Assembly (NCBI RefSeq): GCF_050589705.1
Contig: NZ_JBNGOT010000018.1
Location: 42,280-106,279, forward strand
Source of the DNA: Sunxiuqinia rutila
Lineage (GTDB): Bacteria; Bacteroidota; Bacteroidia; Bacteroidales; Prolixibacteraceae
DNA: 64,000 nucleotides
Reading direction: 5' to 3'
Made by a program: the position numbers and the translations under genes. The notes under the pieces are model-generated. The model was not told the origin of the DNA. It did no database searches and worked only from the letters and a program-made list of their open reading frames with translations. Of this stretch, positions 34,938 to 43,655 are shown piece after piece. Within the stretch, counting starts at the first letter, position 1. Each line of letters opens with the position of its first letter.

Positions 34938-36152
34938 ATGGATAAATGTTCTTTTTGCGGAAAAGAGAAGAAAGATACTAACTTGTTGATTGCCGGGATG
35001 GATGGTCATATTTGCGACCACTGCATTGAACAAGCTTATGCTATTATTGAGGAAGAGCTGAAACACGACAGTGAATTTGACCTCGCAGGGTTGAAGCTGT
35101 TGAAGCCAAAAGAAATTAAGGATTTTCTCGATCAATACGTAATTGGACAGGATCAGGCCAAACGGACCTTAGCTGTTGCGGTGTATAACCACTACAAACG
35201 CTTGACCCAAAAGGTGACCAGTGATGAGACTGAGATTGAAAAATCAAACATCATTCTGGTAGGACAAACCGGTACCGGTAAAACCTTGCTGGCCCGCACC
35301 ATTGCAAAAATGTTGCATGTCCCGTTCACCATCGTTGACGCGACGGTATTAACCGAAGCCGGCTACGTGGGTGAAGATATTGAAAGTTTGTTGACCCGTT
35401 TGCTGCAGGCAGCCGACTACAACGTAGAGGCAGCCGAGCGTGGTATTGTCTTTATTGATGAGCTGGATAAAATTGCCCGTAAAGGTGATAACCCTTCCAT
35501 TACCCGCGACGTGTCGGGCGAAGGTGTTCAGCAAGGTTTGCTGAAATTGCTTGAAGGTGCCATTGTGAACGTTCCACCGCAGGGAGGACGTAAGCATCCG
35601 GAGCAGAAAATGATTCCGGTCAACACCAAGAACATCCTGTTTGTATGTGGTGGTGCTTTTGATGGCATTGAAAAGAAAATTGCCAAACGCCTGAATACCT
35701 CGGTGGTTGGTTTTGGCGCGCAAAAGCTGGTGGACAACCTGGACCGCGACAACATGTTGCAGTACATTGCTCCTCAGGATTTGAAAAGCTTTGGCTTGAT
35801 TCCTGAAATCATTGGCCGTCTGCCCGTGTTGGCCTACTTGGAACCACTGGATCGCAAGGCGCTGCGCAACATTTTGACAGAGCCCCGAAACTCAATTATC
35901 AAGCAATACATTAAGCTGTTTAAGCTGGACGACATTGACTTGACGTTTGAAGAGGATGCCTTGGAATTCATTGTCGATAAAGCGGTGGAATTCAGTTTGG
36001 GAGCCCGCGGATTGCGCTCAATTTGTGAAAGTATCATGATTGATGCCATGTTCGACAGTCCTTCCGATGGAATTAAAAGCCTTGTGATTACCCGGGAGTA
36101 TGCGGAGGGAAAACTTGATCCCGCTCATGCCCACCGTTTAAAGGCAAGCTAA
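34938..36152 (+). CDS. clpX: ClpX ATPase subunit of ClpXP
   Basis: 404 aa AAA+ unfoldase. The N-terminal zinc-binding domain has Cys4, Cys7, Cys26 and Cys29. Walker A is GQTGTGKTLLA near 112-122; Walker B is VFIDELDKIAR; the pore loop is GYVGEDIESLL; sensor 2 is GARGLRSI. The ClpP-docking tripeptide is in the IGRLPVLAYL loop region, where E. coli has IGF; no plain IGF is seen, so docking may use a variant. Probably transcribed with clpP. Confidence 0.97.
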   Translation: MDKCSFCGKEKKDTNLLIAGMDGHICDHCIEQAYAIIEEELKHDSEFDLAGLKLLKPKEIKDFLDQYVIGQDQAKRTLAVAVYNHYKRLTQKVTSDETEIEKSNIILVGQTGTGKTLLARTIAKMLHVPFTIVDATVLTEAGYVGEDIESLLTRLLQAADYNVEAAERGIVFIDELDKIARKGDNPSITRDVSGEGVQQGLLKLLEGAIVNVPPQGGRKHPEQKMIPVNTKNILFVCGGAFDGIEKKIAKRLNTSVVGFGAQKLVDNLDRDNMLQYIAPQDLKSFGLIPEIIGRLPVLAYLEPLDRKALRNILTEPRNSIIKQYIKLFKLDDIDLTFEEDALEFIVDKAVEFSLGARGLRSICESIMIDAMFDSPSDGIKSLVITREYAEGKLDPAHAHRLKAS

Positions 36153-36251
36153 AGAGTGATTCATAAAACCTAATCAGGTAAAACCATGAGCATGCGATTA
36201 CATAAAATGCAATCCAACAATGGTCATGTGTTTGTGCCTTTTTCAAGATAT

Positions 36252-36277
36252 AGCCGGACATGTTCCGGCTTTTTTTG
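36252..36277 (+). terminator. Intrinsic terminator after clpX
   Basis: AGCCGGA (36252-36258) pairs with TCCGGCT (36264-36270), then a run of T. It lies 100 nt after clpX and only 26 nt before the fetA start. Confidence 0.9.
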
Positions 36278-36303
36278 TCTTACTTTTTCCATACTCTTTC
36301 CTC

Positions 36304-36924
36304 ATGATACGATTCAAGGATGTGTCTCTCAGGCTTGGAAATAAGCAGTTGCTGAAAAACTTCAACCTTCGTATTGCCAAGGGCGATAAGGTATTGCTGG
36401 CAGCTCAGTCCGGAAGTGGAAAAACCAGTTTGCTGCGGCTGATTCTGGGCTTTATTGATTCCGATTCCGGTCAGCTGTTTTATAAGAAGAAAGCGATCAG
36501 CCCGGAAAGTATTCAAAAGATTCGCAGCCAGATGGCCTACTTGAGCCAGGATGTTGATTTTCCCAATGGAAAGGTGCGCGATGTTTTTCAGGAAATCTTT
36601 CAATTCGACTCGAATAAGCATGTTGCCTATTCCGAAGAAAAGTTGCTGGAGAAGTTACGGGCTTTTGACTTGCCCGAAGCACTGCTGACTAAAAATACCA
36701 GCATCATCTCGGGAGGCGAGCGGCAGCGGTTGGGCTGGGCGCTGATCCAACTGCTCGACCGTCCTGTTCTGTTGCTTGATGAGCCTACTTCGGCCATGGA
36801 CGAAAAGCAAAAGCAGCGGTTCATCGACTATGTTGCCCAAACCCGGAAGACCGTCATCTGTGTCAGCCATGACCCGGCCTGGCAAATTCCCGAAATGAAA
36901 GTAATCACGAATTTAATCACATGA
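36304..36924 (+). CDS. fetA: FetA-like ABC transporter ATP-binding protein
   Basis: 206 aa from the ATG at 36304; the frame opens at 36220 but that part includes the terminator. Walker A is AQSGSGKTSLLRL; the signature is ISGGERQRLGWAL; Walker B is VLLLDEPTSAMDE; the switch is CVSHDPAW. The short size and the adjoining FetB permease identify the FetAB (YbbL/YbbM) type, which in E. coli helps export iron and resist oxidative stress. It overlaps fetB by 4 nt (ATGA). A near-match -7 box, TACTTTTT (36281-36288), lies between terminator and start. Confidence 0.85.
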   Translation: MIRFKDVSLRLGNKQLLKNFNLRIAKGDKVLLAAQSGSGKTSLLRLILGFIDSDSGQLFYKKKAISPESIQKIRSQMAYLSQDVDFPNGKVRDVFQEIFQFDSNKHVAYSEEKLLEKLRAFDLPEALLTKNTSIISGGERQRLGWALIQLLDRPVLLLDEPTSAMDEKQKQRFIDYVAQTRKTVICVSHDPAWQIPEMKVITNLIT

Positions 36925-37712
36925 ACGCGGCCACCATACCCATTAGCGGATTGGTGTTTGGCTTGCTGCTGATTGCACCAAGCATCCTGCTGATCTGGTG
37001 GTTTAAGCTGGGAATAAACAAGCAGCTGTTGGTTTCGGTGGTTCGCATGTTGGTGCAGCTTAGCTTTGTTGCCCTTTACCTGAAATACATTTTTTTACTC
37101 GACCATATTCTGGTTAATCTGGCTTACATCCTACTGATGGTTTTGTTTGCCGCCCACTCGGGTATTCGAAGTTCTTCGTTGCGGCTGAAAAAGCTGTTGG
37201 TGCCTACTTTTATCGCCATGTTGCTGCCTACTTTGCTTACCTTGCTTTATTTCAACTGGGCCATTGTGCAGCTCGAGCATATTTTTCAGGCCGATGTGCT
37301 GATTCCTGTGGCGGGCCTGATGCTGGGCAATACGCTCAAGTCAAACATTGTGGCCTTAAAGACCTTTTTCAACAGCATTCGAAAAGAAGAGAAAACCTAC
37401 TGTTTCTTACTGGGCAACGGTGCTTCGAAACAGGAGGCTGCCCGCCCTTTTATGAAAGAAGCGATTCGCATGGCGATGGCTCCCAACCTGGCGACCATGG
37501 CTACGGTGGGGCTGGTGTCGCTTCCTGGTGTTATGACCGGACAGATCCTTGGTGGTTCCGATCCGGTGCTGGCTGTGAAATACCAGATTATGGTGATGGT
37601 GATTATCTTTTTCAACAGCCTGCTCAGTAATATTCTGCAACTGTTCTTTGCCATCCGGCAGGGATTTACTAAAAGCGATCAGCTGGATAAAAGCCTGCTG
37701 GATCAAGGCTAA
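36921..37712 (+). CDS. fetB: FetB-like ABC transporter permease
   Basis: 263 aa with about seven hydrophobic helices. Family blocks include VRMLVQLSFVALYLKYIF, GLMLGNTLKSNIVALKTF, and APNLATMATVGLVSLPGVMTGQILGG, the most conserved stretch of the UPF0014/FetB family. It forms the membrane channel driven by FetA. The transported substrate is assumed to be iron by analogy and cannot be seen from the sequence. Confidence 0.88.
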   Translation: MNAATIPISGLVFGLLLIAPSILLIWWFKLGINKQLLVSVVRMLVQLSFVALYLKYIFLLDHILVNLAYILLMVLFAAHSGIRSSSLRLKKLLVPTFIAMLLPTLLTLLYFNWAIVQLEHIFQADVLIPVAGLMLGNTLKSNIVALKTFFNSIRKEEKTYCFLLGNGASKQEAARPFMKEAIRMAMAPNLATMATVGLVSLPGVMTGQILGGSDPVLAVKYQIMVMVIIFFNSLLSNILQLFFAIRQGFTKSDQLDKSLLDQG

Positions 37713-37804
37713 CGCAAACCAGCCCCAATAAAAGAACAATTCGCCTCTAAACCATCCGCAGCGCTTCCTGTTTTAAACTACTGTACTATAAAAACAGGAA
37801 CATC

Positions 37805-38812
37805 ATGAAATTCCATAAACCATTATTGCTGATTGTGGCGCTTGTAATCAGCCTCAGTATTTCGGCCCAACAAACTGGGCTGAAAGCCCTTGGTATCAAC
37901 CTCGAAAACTACGCGTACCCTTTTGATGTGAATTACCTCAGCATCGAAAGCCAAAACGAAAGCTACCAAATGGCCTTTATGGACGTAAGGCCGGCTAACC
38001 CTAATGGTCAAGCCATTTTGCTGCTTCACGGCAAGAACTTTAATGGTGCGTACTGGCGCGAAACTGCAACTGTTTTGGCCGGAGAACAGGGTTTTCGTGT
38101 GATTATTCCCGACCAGATTGGTTTTGGAAAATCGTCAAAACCGGAACATTACCAGTACACGTTTCAGCAACTGGCTGCCAACACCAAGGCCTTGCTCGAC
38201 GATCTGGGGATTGAAAAAATTAGTGTACTCGGACACTCCATGGGCGGCATGCTGGCTACCCGTTTCGCACTGATGTACCCGGAACAAACCGACAAGTTGA
38301 TTTTGGCCAATCCCATCGGACTGGAAGACTGGAAGCTGAAAGTGCCTTACCAGCCAGTACAATGGTGGTATGCCTACGAGCTGGGAAAAACCTATGAAGG
38401 GATCCGGAAATACCAGTTGGAGAGTTACTACGATAACAACTGGCAACCCAAATACGACGAGTGGGTCAACCTGCTGGCCGGCTGGACGCTGAACATCGAT
38501 TATCCGCGTATTGCGTGGAATGCAGCCCTGACTTATGACATGATTTTTACGCAACCGGTATGCTATGAGTTTAAGCACATTGAATCACCCACCTTGCTAA
38601 TTATTGGCCAACGCGACCGGACAGCGCTTGGAAAGCCACTGGTGAGTGATGACGTAAGGGCAACCATGGGCAACTATCCCGAACTGGGCCGACGCACCCA
38701 ACAGCAAATCCCCAATGCCCGTTTGATTGAACTGGACAATGTGGGACACTTGCCCCACATTGAAGCCTTTGACCGGTTTATCGGGCCACTGGTGGAGTTT
38801 CTAAAGGAATAA
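37805..38812 (+). CDS. Exported alpha/beta-hydrolase
   Basis: 335 aa with signal peptide MKFHKPLLLIVALVISLSISAQ. The alpha/beta-hydrolase fold shows LLLHGKNFNGAYWRE (oxyanion region), nucleophile Ser145 in GHSMGG, acid in IIGQRDRTALG and His in NVGHLPHIE. The cap region has WWYAYELGKTYEGIRKYQ. Such proteins hydrolyse small esters, lactones or epoxides; substrate unknown. It lies 93 nt after fetB with no clear promoter or terminator between, so it may be weakly co-transcribed. Confidence 0.85.
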   Translation: MKFHKPLLLIVALVISLSISAQQTGLKALGINLENYAYPFDVNYLSIESQNESYQMAFMDVRPANPNGQAILLLHGKNFNGAYWRETATVLAGEQGFRVIIPDQIGFGKSSKPEHYQYTFQQLAANTKALLDDLGIEKISVLGHSMGGMLATRFALMYPEQTDKLILANPIGLEDWKLKVPYQPVQWWYAYELGKTYEGIRKYQLESYYDNNWQPKYDEWVNLLAGWTLNIDYPRIAWNAALTYDMIFTQPVCYEFKHIESPTLLIIGQRDRTALGKPLVSDDVRATMGNYPELGRRTQQQIPNARLIELDNVGHLPHIEAFDRFIGPLVEFLKE

Positions 38813-38910
38813 GCTGACTTCAGAAATATACGATAGCGAAATCAAGTCGAAAACATTGGGTACGCTTGTTACTTCCCTCCGGACAGGAGAAATTTTTAAT
38901 ACTTGTCAAA

Positions 38911-38960
38911 TTTTATTTTAACAGGTATCATTTTATAATTTGATACGTATTAAAATAAAA
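38911..38960. repeat. 50-nt imperfect palindrome upstream of the HU-like gene
   Basis: TTTTATTTTAA (38911-38921) pairs with TTAAAATAAAA (38950-38960), and GTATCA (38925-38930) with TGATAC (38941-38946). It ends 37 nt before the start codon, so it may be an operator or a bent-DNA site. Confidence 0.6.
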
Positions 38961-38997
38961 ACTAACAATTGTTAATAACTTTTTAACGCCTGAAATT

Positions 38998-39396
38998 ATG
39001 AGCGTAAAGTATTGTTTGATTCGGCAGGCGAGCCCTGGAGTAAAAGGCGGAGGTGCCTATAAATATTATGCGAGGGCTTGTGATCGGGAGAAAGTGAGTT
39101 TGAATCAAGTGGCAGATATGCTGGCCAGCCGGTCAACGCTAAGCCGGGCCGATATCATTGCCAACCTGGTTGGTTTGGTTGATCTGATTCCTCAATTGTT
39201 GTTGGATAATCGTACGGTTGAATTGGGCGAGCTGGGAACTTTCAGCTTGAACCTGAAGAGCCATGCCTTGGATGAGCCTCGAACCGATGACTTTCGGTTA
39301 ATCAAATCGGCAAACATTAGTTTCAGGCCAAGCCCGTACTTAAAGGACGCTGTAAAATTTCCGGAGTATTCCAAGTCGGCCAGGAGTGCTTATTAG
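38998..39396 (+). CDS. HU-like DNA-binding protein (HU-HIG type)
   Basis: 132 aa. It has the fold of the HU/IHF superfamily in its Bacteroidota form: an N-terminal about 25-residue extension (SVKYCLIRQASPGVKGGGAYKYYARA), then SLNQVADMLASRSTLSRADIIANLVGLVDLIPQLLLDNRTVELGELGTFSL and a short basic C-terminal arm. These proteins bind DNA without strong specificity and are often scattered as many copies per genome. The strong palindrome upstream suggests autoregulation or nucleoid structuring (inference). Confidence 0.85.
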   Translation: MSVKYCLIRQASPGVKGGGAYKYYARACDREKVSLNQVADMLASRSTLSRADIIANLVGLVDLIPQLLLDNRTVELGELGTFSLNLKSHALDEPRTDDFRLIKSANISFRPSPYLKDAVKFPEYSKSARSAY

Positions 39397-39421
39397 CCTA
39401 AGTTTTCTGACAAAAAAGAAA

Positions 39422-39453
39422 GGAATCCCTGGTTAGAGATTCCCTTTTCTTTC
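39422..39453 (+). terminator. Terminator of the HU-like gene
   Basis: GGAATC (39422-39427) and GATTCC (39438-39443) form the stem, followed by CTTTTCTTTC; A-rich sequence lies before it. It may also serve the convergent fasciclin gene. Confidence 0.65.
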
Positions 39454-39491
39454 TGAAATGTTTATTGTTTTTGGCGTATTTCGATTGTGTT

Positions 39492-41321
39492 TTATGGAAG
39501 AATCACTTTGTCGATGACGTGAATCACTCCGTTGGTGGCTTGTACGTTCAGCAGTCCGCTAACCAGACCCGACTCACGCTCGTTGGCATCGGTAATGGTT
39601 AGTGTGGAAAGATCCAGTTCAAACGTTCCGTTTTTAGTCGTTACTGTTCCGGACTCCAGGTCGCTTGAGTACACGCGGCCATCAACCACATGGTAAAGCA
39701 ATACGTCGGTTAAGAGTTCTACCGGAATGTCATCCAGACTGTTGAAATCGGGACCCAGCTCCTCCAATAAGTCGGCAAAGGCCTGGTTGGTTGGCGCAAA
39801 GATGGTAAATGGGCCTCCTTCAGCTAAGGTGCTCACCAAATCAGCTTTTTGAACGGCAGCAACCAGGATGGAGAACTCTGGATCGTAGCTCAGGGCGGTT
39901 TCAACCAGGTTCATGCTTGGCGGAAGCAGCACTTTGTCGATGGCGTGAATTACCCCGTTGGTTGCTTTCACATCGGCAATGGCCACATTGGCGTCGTTGA
40001 TCATTACCCCACCGGAAAGGTCAACTTCAACGGCTGATCCGCTCAAGGTAGGCACAAAGCCATTGGCCAAATCAGTGGAATAAACACTTCCGTCAACCAC
40101 ATGATACAGTAAAATCGGAGTTAACTGATCGGCAGTCAGGTCGGCTACACCACCTACGCCAAGCTCAGCAAACAAGGCTTCAAATGCGGCATTGGTAGGA
40201 GCAAACACGGTGAATGGTCCACCTTCGGCCAGGGTGGTTGCCAGGTCGGCTTTCACCACAGCATCCACCAGAATCGAGAACTCAGGATTGAAGCTAATCG
40301 CCGTGCTGACCAAATCAGTCGGAGGCAATAATACTTTGTCGATGGCGTGAATAACACCATTGGTTGCTTGTTGATCAGCAATGATCACATTGGCATCATT
40401 GATCATGACACCGCTGGAAAGGTCTACTTCAACAGTTTCGCCATTCAGCGTGGGTACTGATCCGGCTTCCAAATCGAAGGAGAACACACTTCCGTCAACC
40501 ACGTGGTAAAGTAAAATCGGAGTCAATTGCTCAGCTGTCAGGTCGGCTACGCCACCTACGCCAAGCTCAGCAAACAACGCTTCGAAAGCAGCATTGGTTG
40601 GGGCAAATACGGTGAAAGGTCCACCTTCGGCCAGGGTGGTTGCCAGGTCGGCTTTCACCACAGCATCTACCAGTATGGAGAATTCAGGAGCAAAGCTTAT
40701 CGCCTTATCCACCAGGTCCATGGAAGGAGGTAGTAATACTTTATCAACAATGTGAATAACTCCGTTTTTGGCTGGTAGGTCATGCAGCTCAACCGATGCC
40801 TCGTCAATCATCACTCCATTGGATTTGTCCACGGTGATGTAGGCACCGTTGGCAGTTTCAACCAAACCATTTGACAAGTCGCCGGCTAGTACACGGCCTG
40901 CAACGGCATGGTAAAGAAGGATTGGACTCAGTTGCTCGGCTGTCAGTGCATCAATTCCATTGACTCCGAGTGCTGAGAATAACTCTTCAAACGCCTGATC
41001 AGTTGGAGCAAAGACGGTTAAATTGCTTTCGGCTATTGTACCTGCCAGACCAGCTTTTCCGATAGCGGCAATCAGGGTGTTAAATTTTGGATTCTGGGCA
41101 ATAAGCATTTGACGCTTCGAATCGGAAATTTGACCGGAATAGGTGGCCGGGTCATCAGTAATCTGTTGCAGGGATGCGGCAATATCAACAGGAGAAGTGA
41201 TTTCTGGCATGACCGGATCATCGTCATCATTACAACTTACAAATGTTAGTGATAGAACAAGCGCAAAAACCAGGGAAAAAAACCTGGATAGATTCAATTT
41301 TGTGTTTTCAAGTGTTTTCAT
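39492..41321 (-). CDS. Surface lipoprotein with four fasciclin (FAS1) domains
   Basis: 609 aa from the ATG at 41321; the frame extends to 41402 without a signal-like start. Signal peptide with lipobox FVSC (Cys30), then NDDDDP, the acidic export signal for surface lipoproteins. Four FAS1 domains lie at about 78-199, 213-334, 347-469 and 481-609, each with TVFAPT (TIFAPT in the last) and the YH(A/V)V...NGVIHxIDKVLLP block. FAS1 domains mediate adhesion to proteins or matrix. Domains 2 and 3 are nearly identical over 70 residues (SILVDAVVKADLATTLAEGG, AFEALFAELGVGGVADLTA), so they arose by recent internal duplication. It has a terminator only on the facing side. Confidence 0.92.
   Translation of the reverse strand: MKTLENTKLNLSRFFSLVFALVLSLTFVSCNDDDDPVMPEITSPVDIAASLQQITDDPATYSGQISDSKRQMLIAQNPKFNTLIAAIGKAGLAGTIAESNLTVFAPTDQAFEELFSALGVNGIDALTAEQLSPILLYHAVAGRVLAGDLSNGLVETANGAYITVDKSNGVMIDEASVELHDLPAKNGVIHIVDKVLLPPSMDLVDKAISFAPEFSILVDAVVKADLATTLAEGGPFTVFAPTNAAFEALFAELGVGGVADLTAEQLTPILLYHVVDGSVFSFDLEAGSVPTLNGETVEVDLSSGVMINDANVIIADQQATNGVIHAIDKVLLPPTDLVSTAISFNPEFSILVDAVVKADLATTLAEGGPFTVFAPTNAAFEALFAELGVGGVADLTADQLTPILLYHVVDGSVYSTDLANGFVPTLSGSAVEVDLSGGVMINDANVAIADVKATNGVIHAIDKVLLPPSMNLVETALSYDPEFSILVAAVQKADLVSTLAEGGPFTIFAPTNQAFADLLEELGPDFNSLDDIPVELLTDVLLYHVVDGRVYSSDLESGTVTTKNGTFELDLSTLTITDANERESGLVSGLLNVQATNGVIHVIDKVILP
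40135..40700 (-). repeat. 402-nt direct repeat inside the fasciclin gene
   Basis: The segment from 40135 reappears from 40537 with very few differences over at least 150 nt. The 402-nt offset equals 134 codons, one FAS1 domain plus linker. Confidence 0.85.
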
Positions 41322-41811
41322 CGTCGTTAAGTTTTTGAATTCAATCTTATAAACGGATCGCAAGCTAAAAGTGTTTATGTATTTTGCGCAGGGATTAAAC
41401 AAATGTGATTTTAAAAATCTTACACTCCTTTGTTTGTAGTATTTGTAGAAGGGATAACTTGTTTGTTAATAAATGTTAATGAATTATTGATGTTGGATTG
41501 TAGGTAAGCTTTTAATTCCGAATTCACCAGATGGTATTAGTTGTTGTTTGTTGATCTTCAGTATAATGGAGGTTGATTTTGTCGTTTTTGAAAAAAAATG
41601 AGGTGTTTAATGCTTTGTTGAACCGGAAAAGACATTGTAGTGAACAACGGTTGGTGTAAGGCATTCTCTCGGGAGGAATTCTGTGTTTCCCAGTAAGTCG
41701 TCTATTTAAAATATTCCCGGAATATTTTTTTTCTAGAGGACTCGTTCTAACTTTAGCTGCCGGTTAGCTGTTGAAAGAACTGAAAATAGTGTTTAAAGAG
41801 ATTATTGGCAT
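41322..41811. other. 490-nt intergenic region between divergent genes
   Basis: It separates the fasciclin gene (minus) from the GNAT-nitrilase gene (plus). The only structure I see is the palindrome AAATATTC-CCG-GAATATTT at 41709-41727 followed by T residues to 41732. I see no coding sequence. Confidence 0.5.
41709..41732 (+). terminator. Palindrome with T-tail in an upstream region
   Basis: AAATATTC pairs with GAATATTT around CCG, followed by more T. It is positioned 80 nt before the next gene rather than after one, so it could be an operator or a leader attenuator. Confidence 0.4.
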
Positions 41812-43341
41812 ATGACAAGTGCAAATGAAATTGAGAATATTGAGCTGTCGTTTTTAAAGCTCAGTGATTATGAAGAGTTGAAACAAGCCTTGATTGAGTC
41901 GTATCCGGAAATGCCCGACTCTTATTGGCTGAAACCGCATCTGAAGACTTTAATCAACCGCTTTCCGGAGGGACAGGTAGTGGTGAAAGTCAATGGCCAA
42001 ATTGCGGGATGTGCCTTCTCCATCATTGTTGATTCAACGAAGTTCGGCAGTCAGCATACCTACAGGAAAATTACCGGAAACTATACGTTTAATACCCATA
42101 ATCCGGAAGGCGATTTGCTCTATGGAATTGAGGTTTTCATTCGTCCTGAGTTTCGTGGTTTAAGGCTTGGCCGGCGTTTATACGATTACCGGAAAGAACT
42201 TTGTGAGCGATTAAACCTGAAAGGCGTTGCTTTTGGCGGGCGAATTCCCAATTACCATAAATACGCTGACCAAATGTCTCCCAAGGAATACATTGCCAAA
42301 GTCAGGCGTAAGGAGATTGAGGATCCCGTGTTCAATTTTCAGATTTCGAATGACTTTTATCCGTCAAAAATCCTAAAGAACTACCTGGAAGGAGATGAGG
42401 CTTCCAACGATTATGCTGTTCTGCTCAAATGGGACAATATTTATTACGAAGAAGAAAGCCGGAAGCCGGTAATCAACAAAAAGATTGTGCGACTGGGATT
42501 GATTCAGTGGCAAATGCGTCCTTATAAAAACCTGGATGATGTGATGAATCAGGCAGAATATTTTGTAGATGCGGTTTCGGGATATCGCTCTGATTTTGCC
42601 TTATTTCCCGAGTTTTTTATGGCTCCTTTGATGGCCGAAAATAACCATTTAAGCGAGCCGGAAGCCATCCGTGAGCTAGCTAAGCATACCGATGAAATTA
42701 TTCGACGGTTTTCTGAGTTGGCCATTTCGTACAATATTAACATCATTACGGGTAGCATGCCTGAAATGGTAAATGACCGCTTATACAATGTCGGCTATGT
42801 TTGCAAACGCGATGGTTCGGTTGATCGGTTTGAAAAGCTGCATGTAACGCCTGATGAAGCTAAGGTTTGGGGGATGCAGGGCGGATCGGAGCTTAAAGCG
42901 ATTGAAACGGACTGTGGAAAAATTGGCGTACTGATTTGCTACGATGTAGAGTTCCCCGAATTGGGCCGTTTGCTGGCCGATGAAGGGGTTGATATTTTGT
43001 TTGTTCCTTTTTTGACGGATACCCAGAATGGCTATTCACGCGTGCGCAACTGTGCGATGGCCCGTGCAATCGAGAATGAGTGCTACGTGGCGATTGCTGG
43101 TGGCGTTGGGAATCTTCCCAAGGTGCACAACATGGATATTCAGTATGCGCAGTCGATGGTTTTTACGCCCTGTGATTTTTCCTTCCCCATGAATGGAATA
43201 AAGGCAGAAGCAACTCCCAACACCGAGATGATTGTAATAGCCGATGTGGATATTGACCTGCTTCGGGAATTAAATCAGTTTGGAAGTGTGCGGAACTTGA
43301 AAGACCGGCGTAGTGATATTTTTCAGGTTAAACGAAGCTAG
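41812..43341 (+). CDS. GNAT acetyltransferase / nitrilase-family amidohydrolase fusion
   Basis: 509 aa. Residues 1 to about 200 are a GNAT N-acetyltransferase (LLYGIEVFIRPEFRGLRLGRRLYDYRK is the acetyl-CoA loop). Residues about 225-500 are a carbon-nitrogen hydrolase with the complete Glu-Lys-Cys triad: Glu267 in LFPEFFMAP, Lys342 in FEKLHVTPDE, Cys376 in LICYDVEFPE. The same fusion occurs in B. subtilis YhcX. An amide may be cleaved and an amine acetylated in sequence, but the substrate is unknown. Standing alone, it shows no pathway context. Confidence 0.9.
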   Translation: MTSANEIENIELSFLKLSDYEELKQALIESYPEMPDSYWLKPHLKTLINRFPEGQVVVKVNGQIAGCAFSIIVDSTKFGSQHTYRKITGNYTFNTHNPEGDLLYGIEVFIRPEFRGLRLGRRLYDYRKELCERLNLKGVAFGGRIPNYHKYADQMSPKEYIAKVRRKEIEDPVFNFQISNDFYPSKILKNYLEGDEASNDYAVLLKWDNIYYEEESRKPVINKKIVRLGLIQWQMRPYKNLDDVMNQAEYFVDAVSGYRSDFALFPEFFMAPLMAENNHLSEPEAIRELAKHTDEIIRRFSELAISYNINIITGSMPEMVNDRLYNVGYVCKRDGSVDRFEKLHVTPDEAKVWGMQGGSELKAIETDCGKIGVLICYDVEFPELGRLLADEGVDILFVPFLTDTQNGYSRVRNCAMARAIENECYVAIAGGVGNLPKVHNMDIQYAQSMVFTPCDFSFPMNGIKAEATPNTEMIVIADVDIDLLRELNQFGSVRNLKDRRSDIFQVKRS

Positions 43342-43655
43342 TTGGCAGGAGCTGTTCTCTTACTTTTAAAAAAGTCACTATTATGATAGTTCCTCAGTAA
43401 AACTGATTCGGTATTTTTTTTGAGCGGTTTGACCTTGTGTTAGAATAGGGGTAAATGCCAGGAAGAATATGAGAATTTGCTTTCAATAACACATGCTTGG
43501 AGGTGTTGATTTAGTAAAAGAAAGATATAAACAAATTCCTTATTTCGCTTGCTGTATCTGATTTGTTGGCTGTAAGTGCCAGAAAAAGAATCTTCTCACG
43601 CAACCTTTTTTTATCAACAAACATCTTAAAGCCAAACAAACACCAAAATAAACTT
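43342..43655. other. 314-nt intergenic region
   Basis: No clear gene, hairpin terminator or exact TAnnTTTG box; TTATTTCG near 43540 is a one-mismatch candidate. The following frame opens at 43563 but has no signal-peptide-like start before 43656. Confidence 0.4.
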
